NCBI GenBank assembly: GCA_003339415.1
Contig: PDHQ01000002.1
Location: 126,159 to 190,158, forward strand
Direction of reading: 5' to 3'
Source: Ophiocordyceps camponoti-saundersi (nom. inval.)
Taxonomy: Eukaryota > Ascomycota > Sordariomycetes > Hypocreales > Ophiocordycipitaceae
Length of the DNA: 64,000 nt
The notes under the pieces were generated by a model. That model was given only the letters and a program-made list of their open reading frames with translations, did no database searches and was not told the origin of the DNA. Positions 44,988-56,155 of this stretch are shown here, one piece after another (within the stretch, counting starts at the first letter, position 1; each line of letters starts with the position of its first letter). A program made the translations under genes and the position numbers.

Positions 44988-47900
44988 ATGAGACTTGGAG
45001 GCTCGGCGTGGCGCATCCTGCTGACGTCCTTACTATGGACGCTGGCACTCGCAAAGGATGCGCCCGACATGGCCGTAAACAAGTTCAATCACCCGCCGCT
45101 GTCCCTTCACTACTTCGAGGACAGCGACGTCGTCGTCTTCCACGATGTCCACGAGCGCAACGTCTACCGATCAAAGGATGCCGGCGCCACCTGGTCCCGA
45201 GTCGACGCCGTTCCCGAGGGCAAGACGGTCGCTCTCGTCATGCACGCCAACGACCACAAGTCCGCCTTTGTCTTGACTGCCAGCGGCGATCACTACAAGA
45301 CGGATAATCGGGGCGAAGCCTGGACGCAGTTCAAGACAAAATCTATACCCAGCAAGTTCCAGCCCGAGATTCTCATCTTTCACGCCGACGACCCGAACCG
45401 AATCATCTTCAATGGCATGGACTGCGAGGGCATCTTCTGCGACGAGCAGGCACTCTACACCACCGACGGCTTCAAGTCAGTCAAGCTCTTGCGCTCCTTC
45501 ACCGTCGGTTGCTGGTGGGCGAGGTCGTCAAAGGCCTTTACAACTGGCGACGCCGACCTCGACAAGTCTCGTGTGCTGTGCGTCGTCAAGGACCCCTTCT
45601 CCTTTTTCCGGCAGGACCAGCGCCTACTCGTCTCCGACTCTTACTTCGCCGTCGCCGGAAGCACCATCCAAGAATTCGAACCCAACATCGATGGGAACAA
45701 AGGCGCCTCGGGCGTCATGAACTTTGCCCCCATCAACAAGTTCATCCTCGTCGCCACCTCCTCCGCCCGCAGCGACGAGATGGCCCTCTTCGTCACCCAA
45801 GACACCATCAAGTGGCACCGCGCCATGTTCCCCACCGACACCAAACATAAACACTCCCATCGCGTCCATCAGGAAGCCTATACCGTCCTCGAAGGCACCA
45901 ACTATAGCATTCAGATCGACGTCATGACCGCTCGACCGTCAAATCCCATGGGCATCCTCTTCACCAGCAACTCCAACGGCACCCACTTTACGGAAAACAT
46001 CCCCTACACCAATCGCAACATCAAGGGCCACGTAGACTTCGAGAAGATCTCGGGCATCCAAGGCATCTTTCTCGTCAACGTTGTCGACAATGGCGCCGAG
46101 GTCAACGATAAGGGTGCCAAGAAGACCATCGTCACCAAAATCACCTTCGACGACGGCAGGACCTTCCATGACGTCAAAGTCGGAAACGATAAGCTGCAAC
46201 TTCACTCCGTCACCGAGCTCGATAACGTCGGTCGTGTCTTCTCCAGTCCGGCGCCGGGACTCGTCATGGGCAACGGAAACGTTGGCAAATCCCTAACCAA
46301 GCTCGACGAATCCAACCTCCACGTCTCGGACGATGCCGGTCTGACATGGACCAAGGCTCTCGACGGGCCGCACAAGTTCGAATTCGGCGACTCCGGCTCC
46401 GTCCTCGTCGCCATCAAGGACTCGAGCAAAGAAGACGTCAAAGAGTACTCCTACTCCCTGGATCACGGTCAGAACTGGAAGAGCGTCCCCTTGCCAGACG
46501 ACCTCAGCATCAAACCCGAGATGCTGACGACGACCCAAGACTCTACCAGCCTCAAGTTTCTCCTCGTGGGCAAGAACAAGAAAACATACCACATGATCGC
46601 CATCAACTTCGACGGCCTTCATGAGCGGACCTGCGGAGACGGCGACATGGAGGATTGGCATGCCCGGGTCGACGAGGACGGAAAGCCCACTTGCATCATG
46701 GGCCACAAGCAGACATATCGCCGCCGGAAGAAGTCGGCCGATTGCTTCATCAAGCACGAGTTCAAGGACCCGGTGCCCAAAACGGAGGACTGCGAGTGCG
46801 CCGACATCGACTTCGAGTGCGACTACAACTTTCAAAGAGACCCCGAAGACAACAGCAAGTGCATAAAGGTCGGGCCCATCGCGGTACCGGATGGTGAGTG
46901 CGCCGGCAATGCCGAGGGGTCCTTCAAGGGCTCCAGCGGCTGGAGGCTCATCCCCGGAAACACGTGCAAGAGGACGGGCGGGTCGCAAAAGGACGACAAG
47001 GTGGACAGGAAGTGCTCCGACAGTGTGCCGGCTCCGGCTCCCCCGGCAAGTGACAAGGTCACTAGCAAGAAGTTCGAATTCGACTCGAAGCTCAAGGACT
47101 TTGACAAGATTTACCTCGAACGAAGCGACGCGAGCTCGTCGACAGACGAGACCATCATCTTCCGCCCAGCCGAGTTCGACGGTGGAGGGCGGATGAAGGT
47201 GGAAAACCGGCTATGGATATCGCACGACCACGGCAAGCAGTGGGAGCGCATTCTCAAGGGCGAGGATGTCGAGGGCGTTTACCCCCATCAATACTTTAAG
47301 GACGTCGTCTTCTTCACCACCAGCAGCAAGACGGTGCTGTACACCATGGATCGCGGCCAGTCGTTCCACAAGATGCAGGCGCCGACGAAAGCTCTCGCCA
47401 ACGAGATCAACCTCAGTTTCCACGCCGACAAGAAGGACTGGCTGATATGGCTGGGCCAGAAGTGCGAGAAGGTGGGCGACAGCGAATCGTGCTATAAAGA
47501 AGCCTCCTTGTCGACGGACCGAGGCGACAACTGGCGGACCATCCAGCGCTACGTCGAGAGGTGCGAGTTTACGGGCAACTCGGCGTACAACTTCCGGCAG
47601 TCGAAGCAGATTGTCTGCCTCATCCGGAAGGGGGAGAAGAAGAGCGGCCCGATGACGGTCGTTTCCAGCGACGACTTTTTCCTCGAGGACAAGACGACGC
47701 TGGAGAGCGAGGTCATCAACTTTGCGACGATGAGCGAGTTCATCGTGCTGGCGGCCAAGGACGAGAAGACCAAGGACATGCTCGCGCTCGCCAGCCTGGA
47801 CGGGAAGCACTACGACAAGGCGCACTATCCTCACAACTTCCGCGAAGGACACGAGAACCAGTACACGCTGCTCGACAGCTCGACGCACGCCATCAACCTG

Positions 47901-49624
47901 TTCGTCAGGACGGAGGGCGGGGCCGACCGGCAGTACGGGTCCATCATCAAGAGCAACTCCAACGGCACGAGCTACGTCCTCAGCGCGTCCAACGTCAACT
48001 GCAACGAGGAGACGTACGTCGACTTTGAAAAGGTGGCCGGTCTCGAGGGCGTCGTCTTGATCAACGTGGTGACGAACACGGACAAGAAGGAGAGGAACAA
48101 GGTGCTACAGACCAAGATCTCCCACAACGACGGCTCCGAGTGGGGATACCTGGCTCCGCCGGCCAAGGACGCCGACGGCAAGGCGTACCAGTGCAGCAGC
48201 TCCAGGGGCGACGCCTCGTGCGCGCTTCACCTGCATCACTTTACCGAGCGGGACGACAGGAGACGAACCTTTGCGGCCGACACGGCGGTCGGGCTCCTGT
48301 TCGGCATCGGCAACGTCGGCTCCAGCCTGGGCGACATCAAAGACGCCGACACGTTCCTGTCGACGGACGGCGGCATGACGTGGAAGTGCGTCAAGAAGGG
48401 CAACTGGACGTGGCAGTACGGCGACCAAGGGTCCATCATCGTGCTGGTGCAGAGGGCGACGCGGGCCAACCCGGTGAAGACCAAGATGGTGACGTACTCG
48501 CTCGACGAGGGCCAGACGTGGACGGACCACCAGTTCTCCGACAGCGACGTCAGCGTGCTGGACATTACGACGCTCAAGTCCGGGACGTCTCGCAACTTTC
48601 TGCTGTGGTGCCGGTCCGGCAGCAAGGCCTTTACCGCCAACCTCGACTTTAGCGGGCTGACCAGCCAGGCCTGCAAGTTTGACAAGGACGCCGTCTCGGA
48701 CTCGGACTACTACCTGTGGTCGCCCAAACACCCGCTCCAGGACGACGACTGTCTGTTTGGCCATGTGGCTCGCTATCTGCGCAAGAAGACGGACCGCAAG
48801 TGCTACAACGACCAGAGCCTACATCGGCTCTTTGACCACAAGGACTGTCCTTGTAGCCGGCGAGACTATGAATGGTGAGATGAGCACGGCCCCTTTCTTC
48901 CACCCCCCCCCTTTATACCTACTCTCTCTCGAGTAGTACTACTAGAAAGGGAACTGTGAACTGACTTGTGTGAGCGCATCACAGCGCGTACAACTACGAG
49001 CTCGACAAGCACGGCCAGTGCGCGCTGGTGGCAGGCCTCAACCCGCTTTCGGGAGAGGAGTGGTGCGCCAAGAATGCCAACGCCAGCTCGTGGTTCGAGC
49101 CGACGGGATACCGCAAGGTGCCGCTCTCGACATGTCAGGGCGGCAACGAGCTCGACAAGACGTCGACGGAGCACGCATGCTCCGGACACGAGGAGGAGTT
49201 TGAGAAGAAGCACCGGACGTCGGGAGCGGTCATCTTCCTGGCGATCACGATACCGTTCGCCCTGGCGGCGGCCGTCGGCTGGTACGTCTACCGCAACTGG
49301 GACGGCAAACTGGGCCAGATCCGGCTCGGCGAGCAGACGTCGACCTTTGACAGCGACCGCGTCTGGATCAAGTACCCGGTCATCGCCGTCTCGGCCGCGG
49401 CGGCCCTGGTGGCGGCCCTACCGCTCATCGCTTCCGGGCTGTGGAGGTCGGCCACGGGGACGTACGGCCGCGTCCGGGGCGAGAGTCACGGTGCCTGGTT
49501 CTCTTCCGGGACGACGACGCGTCGCTTCACGACGAGGGATAGCTTTGCCCGGGGACGCGGTGATTATGCCATGGTCGATGACGAGGGTGAGCTGCTGGGT
49601 CAAGACAGTGACGAGGACGTGTGA
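44988..49624 (+). CDS. VPS10: Vacuolar protein sorting receptor VPS10 (sortilin family)
   Basis: Golgi-to-vacuole sorting receptor for carboxypeptidase Y-type cargo. Exons 44988-48874 and 48985-49624 (110-nt intron, phase 2) give 1508 residues. An N-terminal signal peptide (about 1-22) is followed by two VPS10 beta-propeller domains, about 30-690 and 710-1350, each showing BNR/Asp-box repeats (SKDAGATWSRV, SDDAGLTWTKAL, SLDHGQNWKSV; STDRGDNWRTI, STDGGMTWKCV, SLDEGQTWTDH) and a C-terminal Cys-rich 10CC module (CGDGDMEDW...CIMGHKQTYRRRK; CLFGHVARYLRKK...CPCSRRDYECAYNYE). A membrane span at about 1376-1398 and a second hydrophobic stretch at about 1425-1448 precede an acidic tail (DYAMVDDEGELLGQDSDEDV). 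The duplicated lumenal domain and length match fungal VPS10. Confidence 0.97.
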
Positions 49625-51116
49625 GATGGGACCGTCTCTCGTCTTTTTTTTTTTCCTTTGCCTTTCCTGTATCATCCCGATTTTGTTTTTGTTTAGTTTC
49701 TTGACTATTCGTCCCCGTAACGCCCGGCGTTTATTTTTTTCAGGATAGGCAAGGGGATGAAGCGAGCCGGGCAGGTTAGAGAAGTGCCGGGCATCATCAT
49801 TCATCAACGTCAACCCCATCTGATTATGAGGGTTTTTTTTTTAAAAGGGCTTGAACAGAGCAAAAAGAAGGAATCAAACGAGAAGAAAAGAAAAAGAGCA
49901 GGGAATAAAAAAAACGAATATTTCAAAATGGTTGGTTCAAAACTTCAAATGCAAGCTCGGACCCCCCCTCCTTTTTTTCCCACCCCCCTTTCAACCTCAT
50001 CCCCTCCCTACATACATAATCCCCCCCCTTGTAAGTCAACGAGAAGAGGGCATCAGTAATAGAAACCATGTCTCTCTCTTTCCCACCCACCTCTAAATCT
50101 CGTCAAAAACATCTACGGATACAGAAAACAAATCTCAAAACCGGTGAAGAAGAAAAAAAAAAAAAGCTTCCAAACTAACATTAACCTCCCTCCCTCCCTC
50201 CCTTAAAAAAAACAGCTCAGATCTTTCTATCCCACGATGAAGGAAAAAGAAAAAAAGAAAAAGGGTTTCGTCACGTCATGATGACCAGAAAAGAAAAAAC
50301 GTCTTCTCATGACGCAACGTCACGCAAAAAAATTAAAGAAGAAAAATGATACGAGGAAAAGAGAAAGGATTAAGGAAGAAAAAAAGGAAAAATCATGGCT
50401 TCGTGACGTGAGGGAGGGAGGGGGGGAGGAGGAGGAGGAGGAGGAGGAGGGGGAAAACACTTCGCGTGGGCTTGCAGTAGATGATGACACGGTCAAGACG
50501 CGAGTTGATGCAGGCAAATAGAGCCAATGAAGCTGCTTGTTATTATACCAAGGAGAGGCCCGAGAGCCAAGAAGAAAAAAAACAGGCCTTCACATCTCAT
50601 GCTACGGTTTAGTCCTTTGGGGTCACATGTCCTTGTTGTTTTGCTTCTCGACTCTCTCGCTCAAGGAAAGGGGAGGGATAGGAAGAGGAGGAGGAGGAGC
50701 AAAGAGGATGGAAATAATATTAGCTTAAGAAGAAGCGTAGATAGATAGAGAGAGAGGTAGGTAGGAAGATGGAGAGATAGGAATTCAGCCACCGTGAGGG
50801 GGGGAGAAGAGGGAGAGAGGGAGAGAGAATCCCCCCCCCCTTTAAATCAACGCCATGCAACGCAAACGCGGAACCCCCCCCATCTCAAAGTGCATGAAAA
50901 GAAAAGTCAAACAGACAAAGACGGATAAAAAGGATCAAAGATGCATCTCGTACTATGAAGCCGTTGCGGGTATAAAGGACGCCATTATGGTAGTGTATAC
51001 ATGATGCTTCCTATTAGGTGAGGGGAGGGAGGGCTTTGGAAGGGGGGTGTCTGTGTGTGTGAATGAAGCGTCATCGTCTCTTTGCCCCCCCCCCCGTCTT
51101 CTTTCCATCGCTCATC
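49625..51116. other. Convergent 3' spacer VPS10 / conserved protein
   Basis: About 1.5 kb between facing stop codons. Purine-rich (many GAAAAA and GGAGGA tracts, e.g. 50425-50450) with short poly-C runs at about 50831-50840 and 51086-51096 and CTACGGATAC at 50113-50122. Contains both 3'UTRs; no gene seen. Confidence 0.5.
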
Positions 51117-52346
51117 TCAACTGCGGCGAACCCGGTTCCAGAAGCGCTTCACGGCGCTACCATCGCCGGCCGCCGCCAACTCCTCTTGGTCGATGGCGGC
51201 AAGCTGTTGCTCGATGCTTCCCTTGGGCAACGGCTCATCCCGCGTATGAGACCGTCGTCCCGTCGAGCCCTTCTGCCAGCCGTACATTTGCTCCTCATGC
51301 GAGCGCAAGTCGGGCCGCGTTAGCGTCATCCGCAGCGTCATCTCCCGCGAAGACGCGTAGTCTAGCTTGCTTCCGGACCCCGTGTCTTGGCTCACCCGCA
51401 CCGGCCGGATAGGTAGAGGCTTGTCAGCCGCCCCGGGTGTCTTGGGCGACTCGGGGTCTGCCATCGACTCCTCGCTGTAGACCGACGACGCGTCGTCCTC
51501 GAGAAAAGTCTGCGGTCGGGGCGACTCCTGCCTCGACGTCGCCCTCATGTGCTTACACGACTCCTGGGACTCCTGGCCGTGTACTTCCTCGATCGAGGGA
51601 AAGCCAAACACAATGGCTTCGTCAAACTTGTGAGGCGAGGCGAGGTAGACGCGAAGCTTCATACGCGCCTCCGGGTCCTGATAATGTGACGCTGCCGGAT
51701 CAATCGTCGTCGGAATCTCCGCTGACGCCTGCCGCGGAGTCATCAACGACAAGGCGCGTGATCTCCGACGGACGTGGCCCGAGTTCCCGAAGACGGGGCT
51801 GGTCGGGCTTATAGGGGAGCCTTCATCCTTGGTGGAAGGCCGGCTAAAGGTGCCGGACACGCGCCCGCCAAAGGGCAGCTTGGATATCGACAGGTGACGT
51901 CGAAACGACGGTCGACCACTCTGGTGGGACTTGGTCGGCGCGAGAACCTCTTCTCGAAGGTTGAGGTGGTAGTCGTCGAGGTAGAGACGCAAGTCCAACT
52001 CGTCGTCCTCCTCAAGCCAGCGGAAGCTGTCGTACATGGACTCGGCCGTGCCGCTGAGGCCCGGCTTCTGGTCGGCCGAAGTCTGCATCCCGACGGCGGC
52101 TGGACGATCTAGCTGTGGTAGGTTGGGAGTGACAGCTCCGCAATGCCGCTTGCCGGTCTTGTGGCACGTCTCATTCGATACCACGCGTCGATGGGTCGAC
52201 TGGTCACGACCGAGGAGACTGAATCCGGAGCGAATCACTGGAAGAGGTCGTGACTGGACCGGCGATGTTGGTAGGGAGGCGGAGCGCTTATGCTGAGAGA
52301 GGCCGGAGCCATCAACAAAACCAAGGCGCTCCGGCGTGGAGAAATA
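51117..52346 (-). CDS. Conserved fungal protein, 5' exon unresolved (partial)
   Basis: The large 3' exon reads 410 codons from an acceptor CTTTCAG, with the first exonic base at 52346, giving YFSTPERLGFVDGSGLSQHKRSASLPTSP and onward. No in-frame ATG fits near the acceptor, so a short upstream first exon must exist; I could not identify it with confidence. The protein is Ser/Pro-rich and basic with conserved-looking blocks: LDLRLYLDDYHLNLREEVL, ARMKLRVYLASPHKFDEAIVFGFPS, REMTLRMTLTRPDLRSHEEQMYGWQ and AVKRFWNRVRRS at the end. It seems largely disordered between these. I recognise a fungal-specific family without known function. An in-frame GTG at 52238 is not the true start. Confidence 0.75.
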   Translation of the reverse strand, partial: YFSTPERLGFVDGSGLSQHKRSASLPTSPVQSRPLPVIRSGFSLLGRDQSTHRRVVSNETCHKTGKRHCGAVTPNLPQLDRPAAVGMQTSADQKPGLSGTAESMYDSFRWLEEDDELDLRLYLDDYHLNLREEVLAPTKSHQSGRPSFRRHLSISKLPFGGRVSGTFSRPSTKDEGSPISPTSPVFGNSGHVRRRSRALSLMTPRQASAEIPTTIDPAASHYQDPEARMKLRVYLASPHKFDEAIVFGFPSIEEVHGQESQESCKHMRATSRQESPRPQTFLEDDASSVYSEESMADPESPKTPGAADKPLPIRPVRVSQDTGSGSKLDYASSREMTLRMTLTRPDLRSHEEQMYGWQKGSTGRRSHTRDEPLPKGSIEQQLAAIDQEELAAAGDGSAVKRFWNRVRRS

Positions 52347-55300
52347 CTGAAAGAGGGTCAGCGGCCGTCACTTAGAAGGGGGACCGGGCAGGGCATGAAA
52401 GAAAAAGCAAAAAGTAATAACGGTGTGCCAAGGCGTGCGAGGGAGGGAGCGACGGGGGGTGGAGGGTAGCAAGGATCAACAGCGCAAGTCGTATTCGCAC
52501 AGCAAAGGGAGCCTTTTTGAATGGTGATATAATTGAACTCGTAAGCTCCAAGAGGAATGGAATGTCTCAACAGGGGTGTACGAGGGCTGGACTGGAGCAA
52601 CCCTTCCCGAGGCCAGAAGAAGCGGACCGGCTGCCACCCTGCGCCCCACGCGGCTGCGAACCCAGGTTCTTTGCTCACGCAGGAGCAATTGCCCGTGTCA
52701 TGTGTGTGTGTATGGATGTATGTTGATGTATGTATGTTCGTATGCATGTCTGTACATACATACATACATACACACGGCAGTTGGTGATGGGGTGGCGTCC
52801 GTTGGTCAAGGGCCGTGGAACAGAAAAAAGGCCGGCCCGGGAGAAACAAGTGGAGAGAGTATGACGAGCTCTGTTACTCCCCTTCTCTCCCTCTTCTTCA
52901 CTCGCTCCCGTCACACACACACACACACATTCTCTCTCTCGCTCTCTCGCTCTGTAGTGCAACGTGGATGTGGAGAGGCTGAGACGGAACCTGTCATCAT
53001 CTGTTGCATTTCCCATGACTCAGGCCCAAGGCAGCGGCGATACGACGCAGAAATGAAGGGGGCGAAAGGGGAGCCCGGCCAGAATCGACGGCTGGAAAAC
53101 AGTTGGTCGACGGATCGGCCGCGGCCTCCCCTGCGGGAGTAAATGACAAAATGAAATAAAATGGAGCAGTAAGGCGCGGGTGGCCCTTGTCCCCGGCTGT
53201 TTTCCTTTTTAGCTCATGCGCTGATGTGTGCTTTTTCCGTCTTGTTTATGCTGTAATGCCATTCTGTTCTCGCAGCCAGAACGCAGGTATCTTGTCTGTC
53301 TGTGAAGACGGAATGCCGCGTCCAAGGATCAATGACTTTCAGATGGAGTCTCATGGGAATCATCAGAGTGGGGGAAATACAGACAAAAGGCTTGGCAGCC
53401 AGTTTCTGTCGCCCTGCCGTCTGTCTTCCTCTCCTCCCTGATGAATCATTCCAGGCTTTCCCTTGGGCAAGTTGGTGAATCATGTGTCTTGTGTATGCGA
53501 ATGAATGTTTGTATGCGGAAAATAAGGGTTCATTTCTCGTCGACACTCGTGACCAGTCTCAACCCCTTTCTCTCCCTCGCTAAGGACTCAAGAGGACGAA
53601 CAAGAGACGGAAAAGGACAAGCACATGCTTCTTTCTTTACCTTTGGTTTCGTCATGGTCTTACTGACAGAGGGCCAAGACTCGTCGGAGGATATGGGTGG
53701 GGGGCAGCGAACAGGGGAAGACGATGGGCGATGATGCGGCCAAAGACAATCGTCCAGAAGGCGGTTCCAGCGGCTACGCAGCCGATGCGGGGGCGGGTCT
53801 TGGGCCTGGCCGCCGACGTCGCTTGCGAGGAGATTCCTCAAACGACGGATGCTTTCCGAGCCGGAACGGAGGCGACGGTGACGGTGACGGCGCGCGGGGG
53901 GTTCGGTAATGTCGAGGGCCATGAAGATAGAGGAGATGAGGAATAGAGAGAGGAGAGGAGAAGGGGAAGAAGGAAGAAGGGGAGAAGGAGGGGGAGGATG
54001 AGGGGGATGAGGAAGGAGAAGAAACGGGGGAGGACGAGGCCCGCAATAGAAGAAGAAGTCAAAGAAGTCGAAGAAGAAGAAGAAGAAGCAAGAGAAAGAG
54101 GCGGGTCAAGAGGAAGAAACTGGGCCGCTCCCACACACAGCAACTCTGTTGAAGATTGACGAGCCATGGGGAAAACAGTACCAGATAGAAGGGGGATCCC
54201 TGTCTGGTAGATGTGGACCTCGAGGTTTGCGGGGGATCAGAGGTGAAGAGCATTTCACACTGTCAAGAATACAGGGATCAGGTCGACAGAGCTTCTTCGG
54301 AAGGACCATGGTACTGTGCGGAAATCACAGTGTTCGAAGCGCGGCACAGCTACTGTGCTGCACAACGCAGGGGCAAGGCACCTCTGCCGCTCTGCTCGGG
54401 CTTCCGTGCATAGGTGGGCGCGAGTCGCATGATACAACAAACAATGCCTCCCTAACACAGCTCTCTCCGTCACAGGCGAGGCGACGACAAAGCTCTCTCT
54501 CGCCAAGGTCAGGGCTCGGCCCGCTGTGGGACCTGCAACCGGACGTGGGACGGGCTGTATCATCGCTGAGCGTATTCGTATAGACACGACTATGGATGCG
54601 AACTAAGTCTAGAGACCTTTGCGTGTGCGTCTACTTCAAGCCTGACACGTAGTTCCTGTACATATATGCTAACGATCATCCGTACTTCGTCCGTCGAACC
54701 CTCGCCCCCCCTTTTCTTTTGTTATGCCTCCCCCCTCTCCTCCTCTGTGCTGCAACGTCGGCCTACTTCACCCTGCTTTGTGCTCCTCGTGCGCCGCCTC
54801 ATGCATCTTCCTGGCCAATGCCATCAGATAGGTATGTAGGCAGAGATTCTGTATCACTGAGCACAGTTCGCGGGAAGAAAGAAAGTGAGGCTCCTGAGAC
54901 AACGGAATGCGCAGAACTTTCCACGCCCAGACGCCATCAAAGACATGCTCGCACGAAACGAAACTGAGCGACGACAGCGCCGATCGAAATATGAAACCCA
55001 TTCCTTGCCCTTTTCTTTGCCACGGCGCACCGCATGAATGTTCGTGGTTCCCCGACAGTCGGCAATAAGGAGACGCTTGCTAGCCGTGAGACCCTTGACA
55101 AGCCTCGACGCTACGAGGACTGCGTGGAGAGGCAGCCGAGGGATGGCCTCGACCGTCGCACAAACGCACCTATCCGATCGATATCCATCCACAAATATCC
55201 GTGTGTATGTATCCGTGTCCGTACATATGCATGTATGTATGTACACATCCATTCATACAAGCCACGTCCCTTGCACCGGCCAGCGCATCATCGGTCAACT

Positions 55301-56155
55301 CAGGACTGATGCGAGGGGTATGGCGCGCACAGGTTATTGATGTTACTGTGGGATGCTTCACCGCACGTTGGTGCATGCAATATCAGGCCGTTCACCAATC
55401 ATGAAAAATCAGCATACATATATAAATGCATTGTACACTGTTCACATCAAGATATCGAACCAAATTTTGATCGTCCCCTCGATACTTTACAGCTCCCTCC
55501 ACTGGAGTCGTTTCACCCGATTACTCCTGACACAACCTGGGTATGTAGACGAAAAGCAGATGATGTCTTTCACAGTAAAGGCCATCCAGGAGGAGCAGGT
55601 AAGTAGATGAAATCTCATGCTCTGTTCCATAAAATCCCATAGTTGTGTGACATTGGAATAGCTTGCATAGGCCATCAATCCTAGGGTCTTGACGCGACGA
55701 ATTATTCTCATCGTGAGCATTGGGGACAGCTACGACGCCCAAAGAAAACGATAATCGACTCTATCACCATCATGAGTCATAAGAATCATGCAAAGCTCAT
55801 ATCAATGCTCGCCTACGGCATCCCACGTCTCTCGCTATGGGCCATCGTCGTCTCAGTCGCCGTGTAAGTGCTTACAATGGGTTATGACACTATGGATGCC
55901 CGAAGTTCTGCCGCCCCTCATGCCCTCTCTTCCCCCCACCCCTCTTCAATTTGGGTCACCACTCACCACCCACCAGGAGCTCCTCCCCTCAACACTTACA
56001 ACCCAGCTCGAAGCAAAGCAGAATTTACGTTTGAAAGAGCATCCCTTTGAAGAAACAGGCCGAACTACGCAGGCAGTAGTTCGATGCCACTTATGGCATT
56101 CTCTGGTTGAATCCGGTTCCCCTGCAGCCGAGGTCGGGCTCGACGGACTCGCCAA
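52347..56155. other. Long divergent region upstream of MED16
   Basis: About 3.8 kb with no supported complete gene. It should contain the missing first exon of the minus-strand gene at 51117. Contents include CATA/TATG repeats (52735-52775, 55205-55250), an AC run at 52913-52927, GAAGAA-type repeats at 53960-54095 and GTATCCGTG near 55208. An ATG at 55772 opens 31 codons ending in a hydrophobic stretch at a GTAAGT donor; I could not find a convincing second exon. Confidence 0.45.

Noticed and set aside
46293..48764. Several 200+ codon minus-strand frames inside VPS10
   Set aside because: Shadow frames of a long GC-rich exon that has clear Asp-box repeats on the plus strand.
53530..54167. Ser/Pro-rich minus-strand frames at 53.5-54.2 kb
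   Set aside because: Generated by GAAGAA/GGAGAA repeats; no conserved motif.
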